Assembly (NCBI GenBank): GCA_023439305.1
Contig: JAEXOO010000029.1
Span: 1-64,000 of the forward strand
Length of the DNA stretch: 64,000 nt
Source: Pseudomonadota bacterium
Lineage (GTDB): Bacteria; Pseudomonadota; Gammaproteobacteria; Burkholderiales; Burkholderiaceae_B
Reading direction: 5' to 3'
Part shown: positions 7,994-16,738 of the stretch, in pieces
Layout of the letters: each line of letters opens with the position of its first letter
How positions within the stretch are numbered: position 1 is the stretch's first letter
Made by a program: the position numbers and the translations under genes
The notes under the pieces: generated by a model
Databases searched by the model: none
What the model saw: the letters and a program-made list of their open reading frames with translations, nothing else
What the model was told of the DNA's origin: nothing

Positions 7994-8098
7994 CGGCCCG
8001 CAACGCGTCCGACAGGGTCACCCGACTACAGTTCTTCTAATGGTCGCACCACGTTGGCCATGCTGAGAGTTCAGCGTAACTCGCACAAGGAGAACACT

Positions 8099-8359
8099 AT
8101 GAAATGCGATATCAAGATGATGCTGAAAGCGGGGGTTGGCTTGGCCGCTGTGGTCGCTGTTGCCTATGCCACTTTTCCCGCCGCCCGTGAGTTGATCACT
8201 GCCTTGGCGCCAGCATTGTTCTTCCTGATTTGTCCCGTGATGATGTTCTTCATGATGAAAGGCATGCAGTCTTGCCACAAAGAACAAGACGTCAGGAACC
8301 CCGAAGCACGACGGGCGCCGCAACCCGATACGAAAAACATTCTTGATGAACGGCATTGA
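8099..8359 (+). CDS. Small membrane protein, DUF2933 family
   Basis: The 86-residue product (MKCDIKMMLKAG) starts at 8099 behind an AAGGAG ribosome site; an in-frame ATG 15 codons upstream is less likely. Two hydrophobic segments are visible: AGVGLAAVVAVAYATF and ITALAPALFFLICPVMMFFMM. The second is followed by a Met/Cys/His stretch (MMKGMQSCHKE) and a charged tail. DUF2933 proteins recur in copper and heavy-metal resistance clusters, but their function is unknown. Cop box B lies upstream. The Met/Cys/His stretch could bind Cu(I), which is inference. Confidence 0.78.
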   Translation: MKCDIKMMLKAGVGLAAVVAVAYATFPAARELITALAPALFFLICPVMMFFMMKGMQSCHKEQDVRNPEARRAPQPDTKNILDERH

Positions 8360-8455
8360 AGAGGCCGGTTCGTCGACGGTTGTTTAACAGAGTCCAACAT
8401 GCCTTTTGGGCCGTTCCTGCGCCCAAAACCACCTGCTTCCATTCTGGAGATGAAA

Positions 8456-9511
8456 ATGCAGAAGTTCCGCGTTAGCTTGATTACAGTTGTTCTTGCCGCG
8501 ACCATAGGAGTGGCGAATGCAGCTTCGCTAGCCAATGGAGTCGTTTATAGCGCTAATGAGGGCGATGGCTCCATCAGCGTGATCACACTAAGTTCGGGCG
8601 AAGTCCGTACGGTGGATATACCCGTGGTGCCCCATAACGTCCAAATATCGCCCAATGGAAAACTTCTCCTAGCCGTTGGCACGCCTTCCAGTGGCCATGG
8701 AGGCCATGGTGGCGAAAAGAGCGAGCCAACGGCTTCAGCCGCCACGCACGGCCACGGCAGTCAGGCGGGCCTGGTGCTTTTGGATGCAAACCAGCCAGGG
8801 GAACTAATCGCGACGCTGCCCTCCGGCGACCATCCTGCCCATGTCGTCACCAGCAAGAGCGGCGACCTTGCCTATATAACCAATGCTGATACGAATCGGG
8901 TAACGGTAGTCGATATCAGCCGGAAAGCGGTTGTCGCCGAAATTCCTACCGGCAGTTATCCTCATGGTTTGCGTCTCAGCCCGGATGGGCGTGAGCTATA
9001 CGTAGCGAACGTTACTGACAATAGCGTGTCAGTAATCGACGCGGAGAATCTGAAAGAATCTGCACGTATCCCTGTGGGTAAAGCGCCGGTTCAGGTGGCT
9101 TTTACACCCGATGGGGCACAGGTCTATGTGTCTCTGCGTGATGAGAATAGTGTCGCGGTCATCGATACGAGCACTCGGAAAGTCGCCGGTAATATCCAAG
9201 TGGGGCGCAACCCGATCCAGATTTTTTCCACGCCCGACGGCAGCAAAATGTACGTGGCCAATCAAGGCAGTGACAGCAATCCCGATAATACGGTGTCGGT
9301 AATCGATATCGGGACACAGCGCGTTGTCGATACGGTAACGACGGATATGGGCGCGCACGGGGTGGTGGCGAGCGATGATGGCAAGTTGGTGTTCATTACG
9401 AACAACAAGGCCGATACCGTGAGCGCCATCGACACGAGCACGCAGGCAGTTGTCGGGACCTATAAGGTCGGCCCTGCTCCAAACGGCATCACTTATCGCG
9501 CCCTCCCATAA
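8456..9511 (+). CDS. Secreted YVTN beta-propeller repeat protein
   Basis: The 351-residue protein starts at 8456 (MQKFRVSLITVVLAA), chosen for spacing from CTGGAG; ATG 8450 is also possible. A signal peptide ends near VANAAS. The rest is YVTN-type repeats (GSISVITLSSGEVRTVD, NSVSVIDAENLKESARI, NTVSVIDIGTQRVVDTV), enough for a seven-bladed propeller. A His/Gly-rich insertion (GHGGHGGEKSE, THGHGS) at about 65-95 could bind metal. It is probably periplasmic and follows DUF2933 by about 95 bp under the same cop box. Its role in copper resistance is unknown; a scaffold or metal-binding function is inference. Confidence 0.8.
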   Translation: MQKFRVSLITVVLAATIGVANAASLANGVVYSANEGDGSISVITLSSGEVRTVDIPVVPHNVQISPNGKLLLAVGTPSSGHGGHGGEKSEPTASAATHGHGSQAGLVLLDANQPGELIATLPSGDHPAHVVTSKSGDLAYITNADTNRVTVVDISRKAVVAEIPTGSYPHGLRLSPDGRELYVANVTDNSVSVIDAENLKESARIPVGKAPVQVAFTPDGAQVYVSLRDENSVAVIDTSTRKVAGNIQVGRNPIQIFSTPDGSKMYVANQGSDSNPDNTVSVIDIGTQRVVDTVTTDMGAHGVVASDDGKLVFITNNKADTVSAIDTSTQAVVGTYKVGPAPNGITYRALP

Positions 9512-9533
9512 GGCGTAATCTACCGGTCAGCTA

Positions 9534-10412
9534 CTACGGGACGTCGGTAGCTGACCCGCGGGCCTGGTCAGCCTGCTGTTTTTTTCGTGCGTGTTCGATA
9601 CTCTCCGAAACCACTCTTGCTGCATCCGAATCAGGTGGAAGCACTTCCAGTAGTCGACCCCAGTAATTAATGGCCGCAGGATAGTCTTCACGTTGCATGG
9701 CCGCCGCACCAGCAAGTGTTAGGGGCATCGGTGCCTCAGGGCTGAGCGACAAGGCGCGCTCAAGCAACCGGGTCGGTTCTCCCTCAAAGCCCGAGCTTCG
9801 TGTTCGTGCAAGTGTCTCCGCATATTCTGCCAATGCCAATGGATCGGTCTGGACGAGATTGTTGGCATTTGAGAATGCGTTGGCAGCTTCTTCGTATCGT
9901 CCAAAATGGCGGTAAGAGCGAGCCAACATGAGCCAGCCTGTCGAATCGTCGGGATTCTGTTTGAGTCGCTGCTCCAGAGAAGCTACCATGGCCTGCACAT
10001 CCGCTTGCGTGATCACACTGGTGCCTGGAGCCGACGACGGGCTTATCGCGGCAGGATTTCCTAAGTACAGATAGGTCAGCGTCGCCGCGATAGGCAGCAC
10101 AATGGCAAGCGCTATGGCGGCGTGCCTGCTTCCGGCGTTGGTAGCTGAACCCGCTTTCGATGATTCCGCTTCGTCCAAAGCGCGTCGTTGCAAGTCGGCT
10201 CTGGCCTCAGCCAAATCATTGGCCGAAATAGTGCCATGGGCGTGGTCCCGCTCAAGCTCGGCCCATTGGTCGCGCAGCACGGCGGTATTCACGCCGCCGT
10301 GCTCTACGCGGTTCACCTGCTTAGGACCTCGCCAAAGGACCGCACAGAGCCACAGAGTGGCACCGCCGATTAGCAAGGCTGCGATGATGATAAAGGGAAA
10401 ATTCATAGTCAA
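9534..10412 (-). CDS. ccmI: Cytochrome c maturation protein CcmI (CycH)
   Basis: The 292-residue protein has an N-terminal membrane anchor (IIIAALLIGGATLWLCAVL), a soluble linker, a second membrane segment (AAIALAIVLPIAATLTYLYL) and a periplasmic TPR region (WLMLARSYRHFGRYEEAANAF and following). CcmI binds the C-terminus of apocytochrome c and delivers it to the CcmFH haem lyase. It is last in the ccm operon, overlapping ccmH by 4 bp and convergent with the YVTN gene. Confidence 0.88.
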   Translation of the reverse strand: MTMNFPFIIIAALLIGGATLWLCAVLWRGPKQVNRVEHGGVNTAVLRDQWAELERDHAHGTISANDLAEARADLQRRALDEAESSKAGSATNAGSRHAAIALAIVLPIAATLTYLYLGNPAAISPSSAPGTSVITQADVQAMVASLEQRLKQNPDDSTGWLMLARSYRHFGRYEEAANAFSNANNLVQTDPLALAEYAETLARTRSSGFEGEPTRLLERALSLSPEAPMPLTLAGAAAMQREDYPAAINYWGRLLEVLPPDSDAARVVSESIEHARKKQQADQARGSATDVP

Positions 10413-10855
10413 TCCGGGATATTGTTGAGCTTCAGCAGCGCCTCGGCCCGTTTGCGTTCTTCGTCGCTTAGTAATCTGTCAGTCATGCTGCGCATGCGGT
10501 GTCGTAGTGTCAGTGTGAGCACAAGTAAGCCGAATACAAGAAGCAGCAAGGGCCCGAACCAAAGCAGTATTGTTGTGGCCTGCAATGGCGGTCGATAGAG
10601 GATGAAATCACCGTAACGATCAACCATATATGCCCTGATTTCCTGATCAGTTTGACCCGCGTGGATTTGTTCGCGTATTTGTTGGCGTAAGTCCACGGCA
10701 AGATCGGCGCGGGAGGCGGCGATAGACTCGTTCTGGCATACCAGGCACCGCAACTCTGAGGCAATGTTAAGCATTCGCTCTTCCGCCGCGCGGTCCGCTG
10801 CCCAGACTGGTGCGGAGATCACAGCGCACAACAGGATAAGCCACCATCGTTTCAT
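10409..10855 (-). CDS. ccmH: Cytochrome c maturation thiol-oxidoreductase CcmH (CycL)
   Basis: The 148-residue protein has a signal peptide, the diagnostic LRCLVCQN active site (about 36-43) and a C-terminal membrane helix (ILLWFGPLLLLVFGLLVLTL). CcmH reduces the CxxCH disulphide of apocytochrome c in the periplasm so haem can be attached. It lies between ccmG and ccmI, with 4-bp overlaps on both sides. Confidence 0.92.
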   Translation of the reverse strand: MKRWWLILLCAVISAPVWAADRAAEERMLNIASELRCLVCQNESIAASRADLAVDLRQQIREQIHAGQTDQEIRAYMVDRYGDFILYRPPLQATTILLWFGPLLLLVFGLLVLTLTLRHRMRSMTDRLLSDEERKRAEALLKLNNIPD

Positions 10856-11370
10856 CGGTTGAGCTCCCGTATCAGCGGTAAAAGCGTATCGCGTGCAGTC
10901 TTTTCATCCACAGCGCCAATATGCTTGTAGCGAATGAATCCGGCCTTATCGATGACGAAGGTTTCCGGAACCCCGTACACGCCGTAGTTGATGCCTACGC
11001 GTCCGTCTGTATCCGATGCAGAGACGATATATCCGTTGCCATAGCGTTCGAGCCAAGCAATCGCTTCGTCGCGTTTATCCTTGTAATTGAGGCCTACAAT
11101 AGGGACGCTTCGTGCCAGATCTGTAATGACTGGGTGCTCTTGAAGACAGGCATAACACCACGAGGCCCAGATGTTCAACAGCCAAACTTGGCCTTTCATT
11201 TGTTCCGGGGAGAACGTCTTCTCAGGTGCTGCGAGCTGAGGCAGAGTAAACCCGGGTGCGGGCTTATCGATAAAGGGTGATGGTACTTCGCTGGGTTTAA
11301 GGGTCAGGCCCAAAGCCAGAAAACCGATTAAGACAAGGAACCCAAGGAGAGGCCATAAGAAACGATTCAT
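10852..11370 (-). CDS. ccmG: Thioredoxin-like protein CcmG (DsbE)
   Basis: The 172-residue protein is membrane-anchored at its N-terminus (FLWPLLGFLVLIGFLALGL) with a periplasmic thioredoxin fold. The active site is WASWCYACLQEHP at about 72-84. The usual family motif is WCxPC or similar, so CYAC is a slight variant but still has the redox pair. It receives electrons from CcdA or DsbD and passes them to CcmH. A full DsbD is encoded 5.5 kb away (16739), which makes the redox chain complete within this island. Confidence 0.9.
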   Translation of the reverse strand: MNRFLWPLLGFLVLIGFLALGLTLKPSEVPSPFIDKPAPGFTLPQLAAPEKTFSPEQMKGQVWLLNIWASWCYACLQEHPVITDLARSVPIVGLNYKDKRDEAIAWLERYGNGYIVSASDTDGRVGINYGVYGVPETFVIDKAGFIRYKHIGAVDEKTARDTLLPLIRELNR

Positions 11371-13337
11371 GGCGATGTCCTCTGTGATGGCGCGGCCGTC
11401 CGTCGATTACGCCGCTTGAGCCGATAACGGCGATCACTAATGGCCAACAGTCCGCCAAGAGCCATGAGGATGCACCCAGCCCAAATCCAATCCACGAAAG
11501 GCTTGTAGTAAACGCGCACACTCCAGGCGCCGTCGCCAAGCGGTTCTCCGAGTGCTGCGTAGACGTGGCGCAACCCGTTTGCATCAATGGCCGCTTCGGT
11601 CATCGGCATCGGCGAGGATGTGTACGTGCGCTTCTCAGGATGCAAGGTGCGCAGCACCTGGCCGTTTCGTGAAAGCTCGATGTCGCCCACTTCTGCCATG
11701 TAGTTGGGACCTTGGGCATTTCGGACCCCCAAAAAGGTAAGGTCATAGCCACCTGCGCTCACGGAGTCTCCCGGCATCATGCGGATGTCCTGTTCGGTCT
11801 CGTAACCTGTCACAAGCGTGACGCCAACGACGAATACAGCGATGCCCAGATGTGCCATGTGCATGCCCAGCCAACTACGCGGCTGCGCCAGCAAACCGCT
11901 ACGCGTGGCACGCATGCGCTCAAGAACGCCCGTAAGCACTGAGGCAGCGATCCAGGCCGCCAGCGTAATGCCAAGTGCAATGAAGATCGACCAGCGACCC
12001 AGTAGAAATGGGGTGACCAAGCCGACCACGAGTGCAACGACTGCTGGAAGGCGTAGGTGTTTGGCCATTGCGCCGAGTTTTGCGGTCTTCCAGTTGGCGA
12101 CCGGCCCCACGGCTATTAGGATAAGCGCGGGTATCATCAACGGGATGAAGACTGCATTGAAGTATGGTGGCCCCACAGAGAGCTTACCCAGGCCCAGCGC
12201 GTCAATGAACAGCGGATACAGGGTCCCGAGAAGGACAGCGCCGGTGGCAACTGCAAGTACTACGTTATTTACCAGTAGCAGTGATTCCCTTGATATTGCC
12301 GCGAACCGCCCCCCCATCCCGACTTTCGGAGCGCGTAGCGCGAATAGAAATAGGGATGAGCCAACGACCACAGCAAACAGCATTAGTATGAATACGCCTC
12401 GGCGGGGATCTGTGGCAAATGTGTGTACCGATGTCAGTACGCCCGAGCGCACGAGGAAAGCACCGAGCAGGGAGAACGAAAACGTGCTGATGGCAAGCAA
12501 GACCGTCCAGTTCTTGAAGCTTGCCCGCTTTTCAGTCACCGCCAAAGAATGAATCAGGGCTGTGCCGACCAGCCAGGGGATAAACGAAGAGTTTTCGACA
12601 GGGTCCCAGAACCACCATCCCCCCCAACCTAGCTCGTAATAGGCCCACCAACTTCCGAGCGCTATCCCCAGTGTTAAGAACAGCCATGCAGCGGTAGCCC
12701 AAGGGCGGGACCAACGCGCCCAGGTTGAATCGAGCTGGCCCGCCAGCAACGCCGCGATCGCAAACGCGAAGGCTACAGAGAAACCGACGTATCCCATGTA
12801 GAGTAATGGCGGGTGGAAGATCAGGCCGACATCCTGTAAAAGAGGGTTCAAATCCAAACCGTCGATAGGGGCTGGCGTGAGTCGTTCGAACGGGTTGGAA
12901 GTCAGCAGCACAAATAGCAAGAATCCGACGGTAACCAATCCGAGGACGCCGAGTACGCGGGCGACCATAGCGTCAGGCAGCAGTCTTGAAAATCGACTGA
13001 CCGCGTAAGCCCAACCTGTTTGCATCAGCATCCAGAGCAAGAGCGAGCCTTCATGCCCGCCCCAGACGGCCGATATCCTGTACATCAGAGGCAACTGCGA
13101 ATTGGAGTTCTCTGCGACGTAAGCAACAGAGAAGTCCTTCGCAATAAACGCCCAGGTCAGGCTTGCGAAGCTTACGACCACCAACAGGAACTGGGCACGC
13201 GCCGCGGGCCGTGCAAAGGCGATCCAGGCAGCATGACCTTGCGCTGCTCCAATGAGGCCTAAGCCGCCTTGAGCGAGCGCGATGAATAGGGTGGCGATCA
13301 GGGAAAAATGGCCAATTTCCGGAATCATCTTCGTCAA
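11367..13337 (-). CDS. ccmF: Haem lyase subunit CcmF
   Basis: The 656-residue integral membrane protein has about 14-15 hydrophobic segments. It carries the tryptophan-rich haem-binding motif GWGGWWFWDPVENSSFIPWL at about 228-247, the signature of CcmF. It transfers haem from CcmE to reduced apocytochrome c, together with CcmH. Full length for the family and overlapping ccmE and ccmG by 4 bp each. It belongs to the haem-handling protein family, like CcmC. Confidence 0.95.
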   Translation of the reverse strand: MTKMIPEIGHFSLIATLFIALAQGGLGLIGAAQGHAAWIAFARPAARAQFLLVVVSFASLTWAFIAKDFSVAYVAENSNSQLPLMYRISAVWGGHEGSLLLWMLMQTGWAYAVSRFSRLLPDAMVARVLGVLGLVTVGFLLFVLLTSNPFERLTPAPIDGLDLNPLLQDVGLIFHPPLLYMGYVGFSVAFAFAIAALLAGQLDSTWARWSRPWATAAWLFLTLGIALGSWWAYYELGWGGWWFWDPVENSSFIPWLVGTALIHSLAVTEKRASFKNWTVLLAISTFSFSLLGAFLVRSGVLTSVHTFATDPRRGVFILMLFAVVVGSSLFLFALRAPKVGMGGRFAAISRESLLLVNNVVLAVATGAVLLGTLYPLFIDALGLGKLSVGPPYFNAVFIPLMIPALILIAVGPVANWKTAKLGAMAKHLRLPAVVALVVGLVTPFLLGRWSIFIALGITLAAWIAASVLTGVLERMRATRSGLLAQPRSWLGMHMAHLGIAVFVVGVTLVTGYETEQDIRMMPGDSVSAGGYDLTFLGVRNAQGPNYMAEVGDIELSRNGQVLRTLHPEKRTYTSSPMPMTEAAIDANGLRHVYAALGEPLGDGAWSVRVYYKPFVDWIWAGCILMALGGLLAISDRRYRLKRRNRRTAAPSQRTSP

Positions 13338-13777
13338 GGCCTCTCATTCATGGTCTTGCCAGCCTGGTCCAGCGCATGTTGCGCTTCAGACGGCATATAG
13401 TTCTCGTCGTGCTTAGCAAGAACTTCGTCGGCATGGAACAGGCCGTTCTTGTCGAGCTTCCCTTGTGCCACCACGCCTTTGCCTTCGCTGAACAGGTCGG
13501 GCAGGATACCCGAGTAGCTGACGGGAATCGTCTTGGCCGTGTCAGTGACGACAAACTGCACGATGAGTCCGTCGCTTTGACGCTGCACGCTGCCGGTCTG
13601 CACCATGCCTCCGACACGGAACGTACGCGCCTCGGGCGCTTCGCCCGCACTGACTTGCGTTGGAGTGAAAAAGAAAACCAGATTGCTTTGAAACGCGTTA
13701 AGTACGAGTGCGGTAGCAATGCCAATTGCGGCCAAGCCGCCGGTAATGAGGGCGATCCGCTTATGTCGAGGTTTCAT
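13334..13777 (-). CDS. ccmE: Haem chaperone CcmE
   Basis: The 147-residue protein has an N-terminal membrane anchor (IALITGGLAAIGIATALVL) and a periplasmic beta-barrel. It carries the haem-attaching motif LAKHDENYMP (His at about 123), which covalently holds haem before transfer to the cytochrome. The start at 13777 lies inside the end of ccmD by 17 bp. Confidence 0.93.
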   Translation of the reverse strand: MKPRHKRIALITGGLAAIGIATALVLNAFQSNLVFFFTPTQVSAGEAPEARTFRVGGMVQTGSVQRQSDGLIVQFVVTDTAKTIPVSYSGILPDLFSEGKGVVAQGKLDKNGLFHADEVLAKHDENYMPSEAQHALDQAGKTMNERP

Positions 13778-13955
13778 CTGAATGCTCCTTTCGCAAAGTT
13801 AATTCGCGCTTCACGTGCGATAGCGCTGCTTTGCGGCGCCCGCGAAGAAAAAACCATTCGGCACAAAGCGCGGCCGCGCTGACCAGGACCGATCCCCAGA
13901 CATATGTGCTATAGCCTCCCATGGCAAAGAATTCTCCAGGACTTGTCCAGTTCAT
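13761..13955 (-). CDS. ccmD: Small membrane protein CcmD
   Basis: The 64-residue product has one membrane segment (YVWGSVLVSAAALCAEWFFL) with a basic cytoplasmic tail. It starts MNWTSPGEFFAMGGY, typical of CcmD. CcmD stabilises the CcmABCE complex and helps release holo-CcmE. It is identified by size, hydrophobic profile and position between ccmC and ccmE. Confidence 0.85.
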   Translation of the reverse strand: MNWTSPGEFFAMGGYSTYVWGSVLVSAAALCAEWFFLRGRRKAALSHVKRELTLRKEHSDETST

Positions 13956-14689
13956 CGTTTCACCTCTTTCAATTGATACAGCCAGTCGGCATGCTGCTCG
14001 CGCTCAAGGATGATGCAGCGGACTCGCGCCAATGTGATGGCCATTGAATACAGCCAGGCAGCGAAGACCATGAGCAGCATGCCCACGAGCATGATCGTCG
14101 CCATGGAAGGTGCCTTGGTCAGCGAGACGGAAGCTCCTTGATGCAGCGTGTTCCACCATTGCACCGAGAAGTAAATGATTGGAATATTGACTACGCCGAC
14201 GAGTGCGAGCACCGCCCCCGCCTTGTCTGCGCGGCGCGGCTCGTCGATGGCAGATTGGAGCGCCATAAACCCAATATATAAAAAGAGAAGAATGAGTTCG
14301 GACGTTAGACGCGCATCCCATACCCACCAGGTTCCCCACATTGGCCTGCCCCACAATGCGCCTGTCCAGAGCGACAGAAAGGTGAATATTGCGCCTGTAG
14401 GTGCGAGCGCCGATGCCATCATGGCTGAAAGCCGGCTATTGAACGCCAAGCCGACTGCAGCCCAGAAAGCCATGGCCAGGTAGATCAACATGGACATCCA
14501 CGAGACGGGCACATGCAAAAAGATAATGCGGTAGCCCTCGCCTTGCTGCGCGTCAGTAGGCGCCACGAAAAAGCCCACATACATCCCTGCAATCGCCAGC
14601 ATGGTTGCCATCGCGGCAAGCCAGGGAATGAGCTTTCCCGCAAGCGGGTAAAACGTTTTGGGTGATGAGAATTTGAACCAGTTAATCAT
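13952..14689 (-). CDS. ccmC: Haem-handling protein CcmC
   Basis: The start at 14689 (MINWFKFSSPKTFYPLAGK) gives 245 residues, the usual length. The frame is open upstream to 15064, but that part overlaps ccmB and is not protein-like. Six membrane helices and the tryptophan-rich motif WGTWWVWDARLTSELILL identify CcmC, which loads haem onto CcmE. It starts 8 bp after the ccmB stop. Confidence 0.94.
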   Translation of the reverse strand: MINWFKFSSPKTFYPLAGKLIPWLAAMATMLAIAGMYVGFFVAPTDAQQGEGYRIIFLHVPVSWMSMLIYLAMAFWAAVGLAFNSRLSAMMASALAPTGAIFTFLSLWTGALWGRPMWGTWWVWDARLTSELILLFLYIGFMALQSAIDEPRRADKAGAVLALVGVVNIPIIYFSVQWWNTLHQGASVSLTKAPSMATIMLVGMLLMVFAAWLYSMAITLARVRCIILEREQHADWLYQLKEVKR

Positions 14690-14697
14690 TCGTTCGC

Positions 14698-15384
14698 TCA
14701 ATATTCCAAGGCAACGCGTAGCGCGGCCGTCGCCGCCCACGGTGCAAAAAAGCCAGCTAGCACCAGGAGAGCAGCCAGTATGGAAAGGTGTGCCGACGCG
14801 CCGAGACCCGAGGCAATTGCCTCGACTGACCCTGCGCCAAAAATCAGGACAGGCACGTAAAGTGGAAGCACGAGTACGGCTACGAGAACACCACCTCCGC
14901 GAACACCGAGCGTCAATCCCGCACCAATTGCGCCAATAAGGCTCAGAACGGGAGTGCCGACGGCCAGCGACACCGTCAGGATCAGCAGCGACGGCATAGG
15001 AAGATCGAATTGCAACGCCAATACCGGGGCTATTACAGTCAGGGGCAAACCAGACAGCAGCCAATGCGCTAACACCTTTCCAACGACCAGCATGCTCAAT
15101 GGGGTCGGTGAAAGAGCCATCTGTTCGAGCGTGCCATCGGCGTGATCCTGTTCAAACAGCCTGTTGAGCGACAGCATGCTTGCCAGCAGCGCCGAAACCC
15201 ACAGAATTCCGGGCGCAATCTGGCGCAGTGTTTCGCGTTCAGCGCCCACACCCAATGGGATCAAGCTGACCACGATGACAAAGAAGAAGAGAGGCGTGAG
15301 GGTGTCAGACTTGCGTCGTAGGGCGAGCTTCAAGTCTCGATGTACTACCACATACATGGGATGGCGATTAAATGGGCTCTTCAT
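14698..15384 (-). CDS. ccmB: Haem export ABC permease CcmB
   Basis: The 228-residue membrane protein has six hydrophobic segments and the conserved FEQDHADGTLEQM region at about 72-84. With CcmA it forms the ABC transporter whose ATP hydrolysis frees holo-CcmE from CcmC. The gene overlaps ccmA by 4 bp. Confidence 0.93.
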   Translation of the reverse strand: MKSPFNRHPMYVVVHRDLKLALRRKSDTLTPLFFFVIVVSLIPLGVGAERETLRQIAPGILWVSALLASMLSLNRLFEQDHADGTLEQMALSPTPLSMLVVGKVLAHWLLSGLPLTVIAPVLALQFDLPMPSLLILTVSLAVGTPVLSLIGAIGAGLTLGVRGGGVLVAVLVLPLYVPVLIFGAGSVEAIASGLGASAHLSILAALLVLAGFFAPWAATAALRVALEY

Positions 15385-15995
15385 GCGCTCATCCTGATAC
15401 TGTGGCTCGTGCCCGCCAACGACAGATGCTGGTGGCTCGTCAGGACAACCATCCCGCCATCTAGCAAATGTTGATCAATCACATCAGCCAACCATTGACA
15501 GCCGGCCGTATCCAGTGCTGTCAACGGTTCGTCGAGGATCCAGAGGCTGCTTTGTTGGAGCAGCAGCCGAGCCAGGCTAGCTCGGCGTTTTTGACCCTGG
15601 GACAATCCTCGTACTGGAAGGCTTTCTCGCCCCGCTAAACCGACTTCTTTCAGAGCGTCGGACACAAGAGCGGGGGTTGTGGATATACCGGCCAACGCAG
15701 CGATGATCAATAGGTTTTCCATGGCATTCAGGTCTTCTTTCAGGCCCAGGCCGTGACCGCAATACAACATATCGCGCTGATACTCGCCCAGCTGCTCGTC
15801 GAGGAGGCGGCCGTTCCAGCGAATAGCGCCTTCAGCTGATGCAGTCAATCCGGCCAGCATGCGTAGGAGGGTGGTTTTGCCGCTGCCGTTTTCACCTCGC
15901 ACGAGCAGGCACTCGCCTGCCCGAACCTGAAAACTCAAGCGGTTAAACAGACGGCGCTCTCCGCGCACGCCCACGAGATTAATTGCTTCAAGCAC
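15381..15995 (-). CDS. ccmA: Cytochrome c maturation ATPase CcmA
   Basis: The 204-residue ABC ATPase has Walker A GENGSGKTTLL (about 35-45), signature LSQGQKRRASLARLL (about 130-145) and Walker B LWILDEPLTALD. It is the first gene of the ccmABCDEFGHI operon. The 195 bp upstream (15996-16190) contains a 7-bp hairpin (GGGTGCC-GG-GGCACCC at about 16035) but no obvious cop box. The operon may therefore be transcribed from a promoter in that gap, or from beyond the CzcI-like gene. Confidence 0.94.
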   Translation of the reverse strand: MLEAINLVGVRGERRLFNRLSFQVRAGECLLVRGENGSGKTTLLRMLAGLTASAEGAIRWNGRLLDEQLGEYQRDMLYCGHGLGLKEDLNAMENLLIIAALAGISTTPALVSDALKEVGLAGRESLPVRGLSQGQKRRASLARLLLQQSSLWILDEPLTALDTAGCQWLADVIDQHLLDGGMVVLTSHQHLSLAGTSHSIRMSA

Positions 15996-16190
15996 TGGAT
16001 ACCGTTGCTCGCTCTAATGTTGATTGCCACGGGTGCCGGGGCACCCTGGAATAGCGCTGATCGATCAAATTCCTTCGACCGATGGATGAGGCGCTGCTTT
16101 AGAGACTGACTGCGAGCACGCTGGACGTAACGCGATCTGGCGTAGTTAAGCCGGATGGAGCAAGAGAAAACCGAATAGCGGCGAGTCAGC

Positions 16191-16553
16191 TCAAATGAGC
16201 GAAAGCCATTGAGGCCGTTCAGGCCGTTCGGCAAGGATAGGCAGGCTTAGCTGCGCCTCATGGGAGCGAAGCGCAAGATCGGAAGTCGATGGCGGAACCA
16301 GGTGTTGATCGGATGAAGTAAGCGTGGTAGTAGTCTGGCCATTACAAGAATGATCAGACTGATCCATAACCTTGGGCGCTTGAGTAACAGATTCTTGACG
16401 CTCTATGGCCGGAATGGACGACTCTTCTTTGTCGTTATCACAGTCGATCCCAACGCATACCTGCTCCACTTGCTGGCAATAAATCCCGACTACGCCCCAG
16501 GACGCCTGGAGCGGCAGTATGGCCAGCAGAATAAGGAGGAGGAACTTTTTCAT
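16191..16553 (-). CDS. Small secreted CzcI-like protein
   Basis: The 120-residue product has a signal peptide (MKKFLLLILLAILPLQASWG) nearly identical in pattern to CzcI-family proteins of heavy-metal efflux clusters. The mature part has Cys, Asp, Glu and His residues (YCQQVEQVCVGIDCDNDKEE, DHSCNG) and no recognisable fold. CzcI is associated with regulation of czc-type resistance. No czc efflux genes are in this window, so its partner here is unclear. It lies upstream of ccmA in the same direction and diverges from dsbD, with cop box C between. Confidence 0.65.
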   Translation of the reverse strand: MKKFLLLILLAILPLQASWGVVGIYCQQVEQVCVGIDCDNDKEESSIPAIERQESVTQAPKVMDQSDHSCNGQTTTTLTSSDQHLVPPSTSDLALRSHEAQLSLPILAERPERPQWLSLI

Positions 16554-16648
16554 CGCAGCAGCATTGTATCGAACCCGCCTGCATCTCGCAAAATGCTCAG
16601 AAGTTTCTTACCACAGCTGCGGCCTACAAGCACTGCAGGCTCCCTCGC

Positions 16649-16664
16649 ATGACAAAAGTGTAAT
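16649..16664. promoter_or_regulatory. Cop box C
   Basis: ATGACAAAAGTGTAAT fits the cop box with one arm mismatch. It lies in the 185-bp gap between the divergent CzcI-like gene and dsbD, so it can serve both directions. Confidence 0.65.
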
Positions 16665-16738
16665 CTCTAGGTCATGCGACTGACAGCATGTGCGGTCTAT
16701 ATTGATTGGTTTCCATTAACCCGTATGGTTGGTAGCTG

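Larger units (their letters stand above)
7774..8098. other. 325-bp divergent regulatory region between copZ and the DUF2933 gene
   Basis: It contains the copZ CueR-type promoter (7811-7841) at the left and cop box B (7978-7993) at the right. The upstream extension of the copZ frame runs through it, but it lacks protein-like features. I see no other gene. Confidence 0.7.

Noticed and set aside
14690..15064. N-terminal extension of CcmC to 370 residues
   Set aside because: It overlaps the conserved ccmB gene and is low-complexity. The start at 14689 gives the normal family length.
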